25,532 nt of DNA from an uncultured Erysipelotrichaceae bacterium (GCA_934725085.1 CAKVAL010000024.1:1-25532), one strand, 5' to 3'; numbered from the stretch's first letter, positions 15,994 to 24,721 are shown. A program made the numbers and translations. The notes: a model not told the origin generated them from the letters alone.

Positions 15994-17849
15994 TAATGAT
16001 TCTCACTTTCTTCCATGGCAATCTCCCACTTTTCTTCAGCTGCATGAATCTTATTATGAATATCATCAATTTCTTCATCCAATTCTTGCATCTTCCTAGA
16101 ATCTTGATAATATTCGGGTTCATATCTTAAGTTTCTTTTTTCTTCCAATAGATTTTCAAGTTCACTAATCTCTTCTTCAAGTTTTCTTAGATTATATTTA
16201 GGACGAGCCTTCACCACCTTTAAATCAACCTTTTCCTTAGGTTGGGTGTTTTTAATTTCGGGCTCGGCTTTAGCATCAATATAATCCTTATAACCATCAG
16301 GATAATAAATCAGCTTATCGCCTTCTACTACAAGACAAGAAGTAGCTACTTGTTTAATGAAATAACGGTCATGTGATACAAATAAAATTGTGCCATCATA
16401 ATTATTTAATGCTGTTTCCAAGGCTTCCTTTGAAATAATATCTAGGTTATTTGTAGGTTCATCAAGAATTAAGAAATTCGCGTTCTTTAACATAAGCTTA
16501 GCTAAAGCTAAACGAACTTTTTCACCACCTGATAAAACCGAAACCTCTTTAAACACTTCATCACTAGAGAATAAGAAAGCACCCAAGGTACTTCTAATCT
16601 CATACATATCCTTTTCAGGATATTCATTCCATAATTCTTCTAAGACGGTATTGCCATTCTTGTAAGCAGCGATATTTTGATCAAAATAACCTATCTCAAT
16701 TTGATGACCTAACAACATATAACCGCCAAGTGGTGGTACTTGACCAACAATAGTCTTTAGTAAAGTTGATTTACCACAACCATTATCACCCATTACGCAG
16801 ATTCTCTGTCCTCTTAGGATTTCATGAGTTACTTCAAATAAAGGTTTATCATAACCAACTTTAAAGTGATCCATATTCAAAACACTCTTGCCACCCTTAA
16901 CAGCACATTTAAAAGATGCCTTAAAAGCTTTAGTATCAGCCTTCTTTGGATCTTCTAGTTTATCCATACGGTCTAAATACTTAATCTTACTTTGGGCAAA
17001 AGCGGCCTTATTCTTCTTATAACGGAACTTCTCAATTAGTTCTTCTAACCTTTTGATTTCCTTTTGTTGACGATCATAAGCCTTTGAATCCTTTAAGAAA
17101 TCAGCCTTTTTCTGTTCAACATATTTAGAATAATTACCTGCATATTTCTTAAGATGACCATATTCTAGTTCATAAACCGAATTAACAATCTTATCTAAGA
17201 AAATACGGTCATGGGATACTAGGATAATTGCTTTTTTATATTTACTTAAATAGTTTTCCAACCATTCAATCGTAGATAAATCTAAGTGGTTAGTAGGTTC
17301 ATCTAGTAAAAGTAAATCAGGTTTACTTAAAAGTAACTTTGCGAATGCTAGCTTAGTCTTTTCGCCACCTGAGAAAGAAGAAATATTTTTGTCTAAATCT
17401 TCTTTGTGAAAGCCAAAACCAAATAGAATAGTTTCCATTTCAGAATTGTAAGTATAACCACCCTTGGACTTAAATTCTTCTTCTAGCTTACTATATTCAT
17501 TGATTAGCTTATCAGAATGATCAGTCTTAAGTTTTTCCGATAAATTACTCAATTCCTCTTCCATATCTAAAAGAGGCTTAAATACGGTAAGCATTTCATC
17601 CCTTACGATATTATGACAATCAATAAGTGAGTTCTGGTTAAGATAACCTACCTTTAGTTTGTTAGGCTTAATGAGATTGCCCTTACTTAGAGTGACCTCT
17701 CCAGTAAGAACTTTCAACAAAGTTGTCTTACCACAGCCATTGCGGCCGACAAGGGCAATCTTTTCATTTTCATTTATGACAAAGTCGATGTCCTCAAATA
17801 CATCATTGGCACCGAAATAAACGGTGCCAGAATTGATTGTGATTAACAT
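15993..17849 (-). CDS. ABC-F ATPase, YdiF/Uup-like ribosome-associated factor
   Basis: A 618-residue soluble protein with two ABC domains in one chain and no membrane segment, which defines the ABC-F family. Domain 1 has Walker A GRNGCGKT (35-42), signature SFSGGEK (158-164) and LLLLDEPTNHLD. Domain 2 has GDNGCGKS (354-361), LSGGEK (439-444) and FLILDEPTNNLD. The linker (about 235-310) is the charged segment that reaches the ribosomal P-site tRNA in studied members. The C-terminal part (about 560-618) is a Glu/Lys-rich coiled coil, as in YdiF and Uup. Members relieve stalled ribosomes, and some give antibiotic resistance. The linker length and housekeeping context favour a general translation factor. 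It starts one nt after the asnS stop. Confidence 0.93.
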   Translation of the reverse strand: MLITINSGTVYFGANDVFEDIDFVINENEKIALVGRNGCGKTTLLKVLTGEVTLSKGNLIKPNKLKVGYLNQNSLIDCHNIVRDEMLTVFKPLLDMEEELSNLSEKLKTDHSDKLINEYSKLEEEFKSKGGYTYNSEMETILFGFGFHKEDLDKNISSFSGGEKTKLAFAKLLLSKPDLLLLDEPTNHLDLSTIEWLENYLSKYKKAIILVSHDRIFLDKIVNSVYELEYGHLKKYAGNYSKYVEQKKADFLKDSKAYDRQQKEIKRLEELIEKFRYKKNKAAFAQSKIKYLDRMDKLEDPKKADTKAFKASFKCAVKGGKSVLNMDHFKVGYDKPLFEVTHEILRGQRICVMGDNGCGKSTLLKTIVGQVPPLGGYMLLGHQIEIGYFDQNIAAYKNGNTVLEELWNEYPEKDMYEIRSTLGAFLFSSDEVFKEVSVLSGGEKVRLALAKLMLKNANFLILDEPTNNLDIISKEALETALNNYDGTILFVSHDRYFIKQVATSCLVVEGDKLIYYPDGYKDYIDAKAEPEIKNTQPKEKVDLKVVKARPKYNLRKLEEEISELENLLEEKRNLRYEPEYYQDSRKMQELDEEIDDIHNKIHAAEEKWEIAMEESENH

Positions 17850-17850
17850 A

Positions 17851-19233
17851 TTAATAAATTAAGTTCTTTGGAGTTCTAGGATAAGGAAGCACATCTCTGA
17901 TATTTTCCATACCACTTAGATACATCATCATACGTTCAAAACCTAAGCCGAAACCTGCATGCTTACAACCACCATATCTTCTTAGGTCTAAATACCAATC
18001 AAGAGTAGACTTATCCATATGTAGTTCATCCATTCTCTTTTCTAGTAATTCTAAACGTTCTTCTCTTTGTGAACCACCAACAAGTTCACCTACATGAGGT
18101 ACCAACAAGTCACAAGCTGCAACAGTTTTGCCATCATCATTAGCACGCATGTAGAAGGCCTTGATATCCTTTGGATAGTCAGTTAAGAATACTGGACCCT
18201 TAACCACTTGTTCACATAAATATCTTTCATGTTCAGTATTTAAATCAATGCCCCATTCAACTTTATTTTCAAACTTAACAGGAGCCTTTAATAAGATATC
18301 AATAGCTTCTGTGTAAGTCATTCTTCTGAATTCAGAATTTCTAACATGATTTAAACGATCGAATAAAGTCTTATCAATCATTGTGTTGAAGAACTTCATT
18401 TCTTCAGGTGCATTTTCCATACAATAATCAATGCAGTACTTAATCATATCTTCGATTAAGTCCATGTTATCTTCTAAGTCTGCAAAAGCAATTTCAGGTT
18501 CAATCATCCAGAATTCAGAAGCATGAGTCTTTGTGTTTGAATTTTCAGCTCTAAATGTAGGACCAAATGTATAAACATCTCTAAATGCCATTGCGAATGC
18601 TTCTACATGTAATTGACCAGATACTGTTAAAGATGCATGCTTGCCAAAGAAGTCTTCATCATACTTGCCATCTTCTCTTGTTGTAGCTGTGAATACTTCA
18701 CCAGCGCCCTCAGCATCGTTACCTGTAATAATTGGTGCATGAACATAAACGAAGCCTTGGTTTTGGAAGAATTCGTGGATTGCCATTGAAAGGACACTTC
18801 TAAGTCTGAATACAGCTGAGAATGTATTTGTACGAGGTCTTAAATGAGGATATTCTCTTAAGAACTCAAAACTATGTCTTTTCTTTTGTAGGATATAAGT
18901 ATCATCACACTTACCAAGAATTTCAATGCAAGTTGCTACTAGTTCAAAAGGTTGTTTATTGTCAGGAGTGTAAATATATTTACCTGTAACTTTAATACTT
19001 GTTCCTGTAAGCATTTTGCTTACTTCATTGTAGTTATCTAAATCATCATGATAAACGATTTGAGCATTCTTAAAATATGTACCATCGTTTAGTTCAATAA
19101 AGCCAATTTGACCTGAGTCTCTATTTGTCCTCACCCAACCATCAAGTTCAACATATTCAATTTGATCTCTTTCAATATGATTTGGTGAGTTTGAAATTTC
19201 ATATAATTCTCTAATTGTATAGTAATCTAACAT
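17851..19233 (-). CDS. asnS: Asparaginyl-tRNA synthetase
   Basis: Class IIb synthetase that charges tRNA-Asn, 460 residues, typical length. An N-terminal OB-fold anticodon-binding domain (about 20-110, with VELDGWVRTNRDSGQIGFIELNDGT) is followed by the catalytic core. Motif 1 lies in FLREYPHLRPRTNTF and beyond, motif 2 is FGPTFRAENSNTKTHASEF, and motif 3 is GFGLGFER (427-434). The ending DVLPYPRTPKNLIY is typical of AsnRS and distinguishes it from AspRS. A GGGGAAAG-type SD precedes the ATG. It lies 12 nt after rex and directly before abcF. Together with AsnA in the next operon it provides both synthesis and charging of asparagine, so an amidotransferase route for Asn-tRNA is not needed. Confidence 0.97.
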   Translation of the reverse strand: MLDYYTIRELYEISNSPNHIERDQIEYVELDGWVRTNRDSGQIGFIELNDGTYFKNAQIVYHDDLDNYNEVSKMLTGTSIKVTGKYIYTPDNKQPFELVATCIEILGKCDDTYILQKKRHSFEFLREYPHLRPRTNTFSAVFRLRSVLSMAIHEFFQNQGFVYVHAPIITGNDAEGAGEVFTATTREDGKYDEDFFGKHASLTVSGQLHVEAFAMAFRDVYTFGPTFRAENSNTKTHASEFWMIEPEIAFADLEDNMDLIEDMIKYCIDYCMENAPEEMKFFNTMIDKTLFDRLNHVRNSEFRRMTYTEAIDILLKAPVKFENKVEWGIDLNTEHERYLCEQVVKGPVFLTDYPKDIKAFYMRANDDGKTVAACDLLVPHVGELVGGSQREERLELLEKRMDELHMDKSTLDWYLDLRRYGGCKHAGFGLGFERMMMYLSGMENIRDVLPYPRTPKNLIY

Positions 19234-19245
19234 AATCTCTTTCCC

Positions 19246-19857
19246 CTATTTATTTTCTGCATTTGTTTCAAAGACTAACTCTTGAATCATTGAAACAACA
19301 TCGACGCTTCTAATGATAACGCCATTTGGTGTATTGTAGTGAACATGTGTAAAATCTACAATACCCTTAATGCCAGCTTCGGCTAGTAAATCGATTGTAT
19401 TCTGTACATCTTCTGAGATACAAAGTATCGCAATACGACAGCCTTCTGGTCTTTTTTCTTTAATTTCATTAATGTTGTAAACGGGAATCTTAACCTTGCA
19501 TTTTTCTGGATTTTTATCAAATGCACAGACAATTTCACCAACTACATCTGCCCACTTATTATAGTTAAGTAGGGCTTTACCTAGGTTACCACAGCCCACA
19601 AGAACAATCTTTTCATCATAATTGACGCCAAGTTCTTCCGCGAAGATGTCGATTAATTCTTGTACATTGTAACCATAACCTTGTTTACCTAAACAACCGA
19701 TTAAAGAGAAGTCTCTTCTAATAGTTGTTGATTTAATGTTGACATATTCTGCCAACTCAGAAGACATAATCTTGTCTTTACCTTCTTCTTTAATTTTTCT
19801 TAAAGCTTTAAGATAAATAGGATATCTTCTCAAAGTAGCGTTTGGAGTTTTTTTCAT
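19246..19857 (-). CDS. rex: Redox-sensing transcriptional repressor Rex
   Basis: Rex represses fermentation and NADH-oxidising genes and releases DNA when the NADH/NAD+ ratio rises. The 203-residue protein shows the two-part family layout. An N-terminal winged helix (about 1-75) ends in IKSTTIRRDFSLIGCLGKQGYGYNV, the recognition helix and wing. The Rossmann domain follows, with VGCGNLGKAL (87-96) and the acidic residue of CAFDKNP. The C-terminal helix (VSMIQELVF) is the domain-swapping helix. It has its own promoter and a GAGAAGG/AAAGAAG region before the ATG. It is the first gene of the rex-asnS-abcF group. The promoter contains one heptamer resembling a Rex half-site, so autoregulation is possible but unproven. 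Confidence 0.96.
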   Translation of the reverse strand: MKKTPNATLRRYPIYLKALRKIKEEGKDKIMSSELAEYVNIKSTTIRRDFSLIGCLGKQGYGYNVQELIDIFAEELGVNYDEKIVLVGCGNLGKALLNYNKWADVVGEIVCAFDKNPEKCKVKIPVYNINEIKEKRPEGCRIAILCISEDVQNTIDLLAEAGIKGIVDFTHVHYNTPNGVIIRSVDVVSMIQELVFETNAENK

Positions 19858-19885
19858 CTTCTTTAATACCTTCTCTTTTCTAACT

Positions 19886-19914
19886 ATTATATGTTAAAAG
19901 AACATATTTGTGAA
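19886..19914 (-). promoter_or_regulatory. rex promoter
   Basis: On the minus strand TTCACA (19914-19909) and a perfect TATAAT (19891-19886) are 17 nt apart. The predicted start is near 19879, giving a leader of about 22 nt. TTCACAA matches half of the known Rex consensus (TTGTGAANNNNTTCACAA), but I see no matching second half at the right spacing. Confidence 0.75.
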
Positions 19915-19932
19915 TATTTTATTTTTATTAAC

Positions 19933-20937
19933 TTATAAAATAATAATCCCATTTTCTTTAGCTAATTTTAATGTATATTCATCCCATAAAGAAGATTGAA
20001 CTTCACCGATATGTGCCTTGCCCATAAGTAACATACAAAGTCTACTTTGTCCGATACCACCACCTATTGTGTATGGCAACTCATTATTAAGTATCATTTG
20101 ATGATATCTATAACGCATTCTATCGGTATGATTAGATGTTTCTAGTTGATAAATAAGCGAATCAGCATCAACTCTTATGCCCATTGAAGATATTTCAAGA
20201 GCACAGTCTAAGACTTCATGATAATAAATTAAATCTCCATTAAGTTTCCAATCATCATAGTCAGGAGCTCTACCATCATGTGCTTGACCATTGTTTAATT
20301 TATCACCAATGCCAATTATAAATACCGCCTTATGTTCCTTAGTGATTTCATATTCGCGTTCCTTAGAACTTAAATTTGGATACATATCAAGTAGTTCTTG
20401 ACTAGTGATAAAGTATAAATTTTCAGGCAAATGAACCTTGATACTAGGATATTTAATCTTTAATGTAGCTAAAGTAGCAAGGATACATTTATGAATATTA
20501 TTAACAGTTTTCTTTAATGTTTCTAGATTTCTGTCTTTCTTATCAATAATCTTTTCCCAATCCCATTGGTCCACATAAATCGAATGAAGATTGTCTAATG
20601 CTTCATCTCTTCTGATAGCGTTCATATCGGTATATAAACCCTTGCCCATATAGAAGTCATAGTTATATAAAGCCATACGTTTCCATTTAGCAAGAGAATG
20701 AACTACACTGGCATCTTTGTGTGCGTAAGGAATATCGAAGCTTACTGCTCTTTCTACTCCGTTTAAATCATCATTTAATCCCGAATCACTTTCAACAAAC
20801 AATGGTGCACTGACTCTTTTTAAGTGAAGCGCATCGCTTAAATGTTTTTGAAATGTCTTCTTAATTAAAGATATGGCCTCTTGGGTTTCATATAAGGTCA
20901 TATCTGATTTATAGTCTATTGGAAAATAAGTTTTCAT
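19933..20937 (-). CDS. asnA: Aspartate-ammonia ligase (asparagine synthetase A)
   Basis: Makes asparagine from aspartate, ammonia and ATP through an aspartyl-adenylate. The fold is related to class II tRNA synthetases. At 334 residues it is close to the E. coli protein (330). Family landmarks are clear: APLFVESDSGLNDDLNGVERAVSFD near the N-terminus, VVHSLAKWKRMAL (about 78-90), YTDMNAIRRDE, VDQWDWEK, and the C-terminal LPYTIGGGIGQSRLCMLLM. GAGGA, 8 nt before the ATG, lies in the end of tsaD, whose stop is only 3 nt upstream, so asnA appears to be the last gene of the tsa operon. No terminator hairpin follows it before the rex promoter. Confidence 0.97.
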   Translation of the reverse strand: MKTYFPIDYKSDMTLYETQEAISLIKKTFQKHLSDALHLKRVSAPLFVESDSGLNDDLNGVERAVSFDIPYAHKDASVVHSLAKWKRMALYNYDFYMGKGLYTDMNAIRRDEALDNLHSIYVDQWDWEKIIDKKDRNLETLKKTVNNIHKCILATLATLKIKYPSIKVHLPENLYFITSQELLDMYPNLSSKEREYEITKEHKAVFIIGIGDKLNNGQAHDGRAPDYDDWKLNGDLIYYHEVLDCALEISSMGIRVDADSLIYQLETSNHTDRMRYRYHQMILNNELPYTIGGGIGQSRLCMLLMGKAHIGEVQSSLWDEYTLKLAKENGIIIL

Positions 20938-20940
20938 AAA

Positions 20941-21933
20941 TTAGTCCTCAATTGACATTGAAGGTTTAGAAGCTGTATCAAGTGGTACAAACTTTTGGTT
21001 ATGATAGTAATGCCATGCAGCTACACCGATCATTGTTGCGTTGTCTGTACAATATTTAAGTGGTGGAAGAATAACTTCTACACCTTTAACTTTTTCGGTA
21101 ACGAGTTCTCTAAGTCTAGAGTTACATGCTACACCACCGGCAATTACAAACATTTCACAAGAATGTTCTTCAAGTGCTTTAATTGTTTTATCAATCAAAC
21201 AATTTAAAGCTGCCTCTTGGAAGGCATATGCTAAATCAGCCTTGTTTAGTTCTTCGCCATTTCTTTCAATTCTATTTACAAGTTGTAAAGAAGCGTTCTT
21301 TAAACCTGAGAATGAGAAGTTTAGGCCATCAACCTTTGGTTTAGGTAGGGTGTAATTTTTCTTGCCTTCTTTTGCGAGTTTGTCAATTTTTGGTCCACCT
21401 GGATATTCAAGCCCTAAAACTCTGGCAACCTTATCATATGATTCGCCTACCGCATCATCTAATGTTGTACCAACAATCTTAAAACTATTTTCGTTTTCGA
21501 TGTATACAAGTTCAGTATGACCACCACTCACTACAAGTGCCATTAAAGGATATTTTAATGGTTGTAGCAGCTCGTTAATAAAGATGTGACCTTTTAGGTG
21601 ATGTACACCAATTAAAGGTTTATCGTAGAAGAACGCTAATGTTTTAGCGGCAATACCTCCTACATGTAAGGAACCAATTAAGCCCGGTCCCATTGTGTAT
21701 GCTATCGCATCCATGTCTTCTACTTTTTCATTTGCTTGTTTAAGTGCTTCATCTACTATTGTTGAAATTTGTTCAACATGCATTCTAGAAGCAACTTCGG
21801 GAATAACACCACCAAAGCGAGCATGAACATCGATTTGACTAGTTACCACACTGCTTAATATATTTAATTCTTCATCAATTATCGCGCAAGCTGTTTCATC
21901 GCAGCTGCTTTCAATCGCTAAAATCTTCTTCAT
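20941..21933 (-). CDS. tsaD: tRNA threonylcarbamoyltransferase TsaD
   Basis: Transfers the threonylcarbamoyl group to A37 of ANN-decoding tRNAs, forming t6A with TsaB and TsaE. The 330-residue ASKHA-fold protein has the metal-binding HxxxH in GVHHLKGH (H112, H116), the phosphate-binding MALVVSGGHTELV region, DAVGESYDKVARVLGLEYPGGP, and a late CTDNATMIG that supplies the third ligand Asp. It begins ILAIESSCDET, the family's standard N-terminus. The start lies 23 nt inside the end of rimI, with an AGGA site just upstream, so it overlaps its neighbour in another frame. The order tsaE-tsaB-rimI-tsaD is the common arrangement in Firmicutes. Confidence 0.98.
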   Translation of the reverse strand: MKKILAIESSCDETACAIIDEELNILSSVVTSQIDVHARFGGVIPEVASRMHVEQISTIVDEALKQANEKVEDMDAIAYTMGPGLIGSLHVGGIAAKTLAFFYDKPLIGVHHLKGHIFINELLQPLKYPLMALVVSGGHTELVYIENENSFKIVGTTLDDAVGESYDKVARVLGLEYPGGPKIDKLAKEGKKNYTLPKPKVDGLNFSFSGLKNASLQLVNRIERNGEELNKADLAYAFQEAALNCLIDKTIKALEEHSCEMFVIAGGVACNSRLRELVTEKVKGVEVILPPLKYCTDNATMIGVAAWHYYHNQKFVPLDTASKPSMSIED

Positions 21934-22372
21934 TTAATCCTAACAATCCTTTCACCATATCAAGACAATCTTGGCCTTCACCATAGTAGTCTTTTCTTGT
22001 TCTTGTTTCGATAAAGCCTAGTTTTTTATAGAGATTATAGGCTTTTGTATTAGTTGTACGCACCTCGAGATGCAGAAATTCACATTCTTTTAAGATAGCT
22101 TCTCTAATAACCAACTTTAAAAGTTTTTCTCCTAAGCCTTGTCCTTGATAAGTTTTACTTATCGCTATATTTACTAAATCACAATTTTCAAACATGAACC
22201 AAAGTCCAGCGTAGCCAATGATTTTGTCTTCATCTTTTAATGCATAATAAATAGAATTTTCATTATCTAAGTCTTCTTTAAAATATTTATAAGGCCATGG
22301 GTCTGAAAATACTTCATTTTCAATCTTGATAACTTCATCAAGATCTTTAATATCTAGTTCCTCAAAGGTCAT
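21911..22372 (-). CDS. rimI: RimI-like GNAT N-acetyltransferase
   Basis: A 153-residue GNAT protein of the RimI type; RimI acetylates the N-terminal alanine of ribosomal protein bS18 in E. coli. The acetyl-CoA pyrophosphate-binding loop is visible as KTYQGQGLGEKLLK (motif A). The last part carries HLEVRTTNTKAYNLYKKLGFIETRTRKDYY, the common RimI ending. Length matches the family. The ATG overlaps the tsaB stop (4 nt), and the C-terminus overlaps the tsaD start. Position between tsaB and tsaD is the main support for RimI over other GNATs. The true substrate in this organism is not shown by sequence. Confidence 0.93.
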   Translation of the reverse strand: MTFEELDIKDLDEVIKIENEVFSDPWPYKYFKEDLDNENSIYYALKDEDKIIGYAGLWFMFENCDLVNIAISKTYQGQGLGEKLLKLVIREAILKECEFLHLEVRTTNTKAYNLYKKLGFIETRTRKDYYGEGQDCLDMVKGLLGLNEEDFSD

Positions 22373-22956
22373 CTGTAATATGCTGTGCTTTCTTTTAGGT
22401 ATTCAGGAGCTAAATGGTTGATATTTTCAACTTCTTCAAATAAATTTTTGCAGGCCAAGAAACATTCAGGAATATTTGGTGCAACGTCTTCCTTACCAAC
22501 AAGGGAACCATCTAAGATAACATTATAATCTTTTGTGTCGATATCCTTAAGTTCCATTGCACAATCTTCTAGCAAACAAGTTTCTTTGTCGTACACTCCT
22601 ACATATGCTCTGTTTGCTCTGGCATCCATAATCACCATAGTTTTTTCATGGTTGCCTGCATATAGTCTTAATGTGGAAATTGTATATAGTTTAATTCCTT
22701 TTACTTGACATAAAACTTTCGCAATAGTCATCGCAATTCTAACGCCTGTATAAGATCCTGGGCCTTTTGTGATGCACATCGCATCTATATCTTTCTTATC
22801 AACTTCTGATTCAGTGAATAATTTATCCAGGTAAACAAATACTTCTTCTGATTGTCTTTTAAAACATTCAAAAGAGATTGAATCAATAATCTTGTCGTCT
22901 TTCATTAGGACAAGAGTTAAATATTTATATGCTGTATCAATACATAGTGTTAACAT
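22369..22956 (-). CDS. tsaB: t6A biosynthesis protein TsaB
   Basis: Partner and activator of TsaD in t6A synthesis, a paralogue that lost catalytic residues. The 195-residue protein has the N-terminal MLTLCIDTAYKYLTLVLMKD strand pair and the family signature CITKGPGSYTGVRIAMTIAK (about 88-107). It lacks the TsaD HxxxH metal site, as expected. At 195 residues it is a little shorter than the usual 220-230, mainly at the C-terminal side. The start overlaps the end of tsaE by 7 nt and its end overlaps rimI by 4 nt, so all four genes are probably translated from one message. Confidence 0.95.
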   Translation of the reverse strand: MLTLCIDTAYKYLTLVLMKDDKIIDSISFECFKRQSEEVFVYLDKLFTESEVDKKDIDAMCITKGPGSYTGVRIAMTIAKVLCQVKGIKLYTISTLRLYAGNHEKTMVIMDARANRAYVGVYDKETCLLEDCAMELKDIDTKDYNVILDGSLVGKEDVAPNIPECFLACKNLFEEVENINHLAPEYLKESTAYYR

Positions 22957-23381
22957 TCTTTAACTAGCTCCTTATATTTTTCACCAATTGGGTTAAGAGT
23001 AATTTCTCTAGTATTATCATCAATATATTTAAAAGATATTTCTAAGTATTCATTTGGCAAATAATCTTGATAATAAACAGGCCATTCAACAATCATAACT
23101 CCTTCATCAAGATATTCATCAAGGCCCAAATCATATTCGCAGCCTTCTAGTCTATAGGCATCGATATGAAATAGTTTTAGATCACCGTTATAGATTTTCA
23201 AGATGGTGAATGTTGGTGAATTTATAACCTCCTTTATATTAAGTGCTTTACCAATACCTTTTGTGAAGGTAGTCTTGCCTCCAGCTAAGTCACCAACTAA
23301 AGTAATGCACATTCCTTTTTCCAATTTTTTGCCGATCTTGTATCCTAGATCGATAGTTTCTTTTTCACTTTTACTTAACAT
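22950..23381 (-). CDS. tsaE: t6A biosynthesis ATPase TsaE, predicted leaderless
   Basis: P-loop ATPase that resets the TsaB-TsaD complex between reaction cycles. At 143 residues it has the normal length. The Walker A is GDLAGGKT, an order change of the usual GDLGAGKT that still fits GxxxxGKT. The segment NSPTFTILKIYNG and the Asp in HIDAYRLE match the family's switch regions, and VEWPVYY is the conserved region near the C-terminus. The ATG is only 7 nt downstream of an extended -10 box, and no Shine-Dalgarno sequence can fit before it. This predicts a leaderless transcript. It heads the tsaE-tsaB-rimI-tsaD-asnA operon and is divergent from rsmF. Confidence 0.95.
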   Translation of the reverse strand: MLSKSEKETIDLGYKIGKKLEKGMCITLVGDLAGGKTTFTKGIGKALNIKEVINSPTFTILKIYNGDLKLFHIDAYRLEGCEYDLGLDEYLDEGVMIVEWPVYYQDYLPNEYLEISFKYIDDNTREITLNPIGEKYKELVKEC

Positions 23382-23419
23382 GTACTCAATTATAGCACTT
23401 GTAATGTTAAAATGTTTTT
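23382..23419. promoter_or_regulatory. Divergent, overlapping promoters of tsaE and rsmF
   Basis: On the minus strand TGCTATAAT (extended -10, hexamer 23394-23389) lies 7 nt before the tsaE ATG. On the plus strand TGTTAAAAT (extended -10, hexamer 23408-23413) lies 6 nt before the rsmF ATG. The -10 boxes face away from each other, 14 bp apart, and neither side has a good -35 box. Each expected -35 region overlaps the other promoter's -10. Confidence 0.7.
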
Positions 23420-24721
23420 ATGTTACCGGATAAGTATTTAAATACGATGAAATCGCTGTTAAAAGATGAATATGAGGATTATTTAGCATGTTTTGATAGT
23501 CCTCAAATCCATAGTTTGAGAATTAATACCAGTAAAATTTCTGTTGATAGATTTAAAGAAATCTTTCCATATAATTTAGAACAAGTTCCTTGGTGTAAGG
23601 ATGGGTTTTATTTTGATGATTTGAGTATTTCTAAACATCCATATTATTATGCAGGTTTGTATTATCTACAAGAAGCTAGTGCGATGTTGCCTGCAGAAGT
23701 TCTTCCAATTGAGGAAAGAGATATTGTTTTGGATGCTTGCGCTGCTCCTGGTGGTAAAAGTCTTAAATTGTTAGATAAGTTAAATAATACTGGATTGTTG
23801 GTTTCTAATGATATTTCAATTTCTAGAGCTAATGCGTTATTAAGGAATATAGAAAGAGCTGGTTTTTCTAATTATTACGTTATTGCGAAAGATATTATTG
23901 AATTAGAGGAACATTTTCCAAAATATTTTGACAAGATTTTATTGGATGCTCCTTGTTCTGGAGAAGGAATGTTTAGAAAAGATAAGGCTTTAATTGAATC
24001 GTGGAAAGAGAGAGATAGTGAATACTTTTCACCTATACAAAAACGTTTGATACAAGCTTGTATTAATATGTTAAAAGATGGTGGCAAGTTAGTATATTCA
24101 ACTTGTACCTTTGATGTAAGAGAAGATGAAGAGATAATTCAATACGCATTAGATAATAATTCAAATATAAAGTTGTTGCCTATTGAAAAATATGACGGTT
24201 TTAAAGATGCGAATGATGGCTATGGGGTAAAACTTTTTCCACATAGAATTAAAGGTGAAGGTCATTATGTATGCTTGTTACAAAAAGATGGTAATTCTCA
24301 TAAATGTGAATCACGGGTGATGGTAAAAACAGATATATCTTTTATAAATGAATTAAATAAAAGATTCTATGATGGTATATTCAAAAAAATTAATGATTAC
24401 ATATACTTTTTAAAGCCTATAAACATTAAAGGGATACGGGTGTTGAGATCAGGATTACTTTTAGGAAAAGAGACAAAATATGGTTTTGAACCTTCACAAC
24501 AACTTGCTATGAATTTAAAAATTAATGAATATAATAATGTCTTAAATTTAAAATCAAGTGATAATCTAGTGGAAAAATACTTAAAAGGAGAAACTATTGA
24601 AACTAATTCCAATTTAAATGGAATGGTATTGGTATGTGTAGATGAATGCCCCCTTGGATTTGCTAAGGCAAAAAATGGAGTGTTAAAGAATAAAATTGAC
24701 AAAGGTTGGATTAAACGATGA
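23420..24721 (+). CDS. rsmF: 16S rRNA (cytosine-C5) methyltransferase, RsmF-like
   Basis: S-adenosylmethionine-dependent RNA m5C methyltransferase of the NOL1/NOP2/Sun family, 433 residues, probably acting on 16S rRNA. The SAM-binding motif CAAPGGK (107-113) is followed by DAPCSGEG (Cys179) and the catalytic YSTCTF (Cys229). After the catalytic domain comes FPHRIKGEGHYVCLLQK and a C-terminal RNA-binding region of about 150 residues, the layout of RsmF/YebU rather than of the shorter RsmB. The first residues MLPDKYLNTMKSLLKDEYEDYL match the family's usual start, so the ATG at 23420 is right although no Shine-Dalgarno sequence precedes it. It overlaps the next gene by 4 nt. The exact target cytosine (1407 in E. 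coli) is inferred. Confidence 0.93.
   Translation: MLPDKYLNTMKSLLKDEYEDYLACFDSPQIHSLRINTSKISVDRFKEIFPYNLEQVPWCKDGFYFDDLSISKHPYYYAGLYYLQEASAMLPAEVLPIEERDIVLDACAAPGGKSLKLLDKLNNTGLLVSNDISISRANALLRNIERAGFSNYYVIAKDIIELEEHFPKYFDKILLDAPCSGEGMFRKDKALIESWKERDSEYFSPIQKRLIQACINMLKDGGKLVYSTCTFDVREDEEIIQYALDNNSNIKLLPIEKYDGFKDANDGYGVKLFPHRIKGEGHYVCLLQKDGNSHKCESRVMVKTDISFINELNKRFYDGIFKKINDYIYFLKPINIKGIRVLRSGLLLGKETKYGFEPSQQLAMNLKINEYNNVLNLKSSDNLVEKYLKGETIETNSNLNGMVLVCVDECPLGFAKAKNGVLKNKIDKGWIKR

Noticed and set aside
19895..19911. Rex operator from the imperfect inverted repeat TATGTT-CTTTT-AACATA
   Set aside because: The half-site spacing (5 nt) does not fit the Rex consensus; it may be chance in AT-rich DNA.
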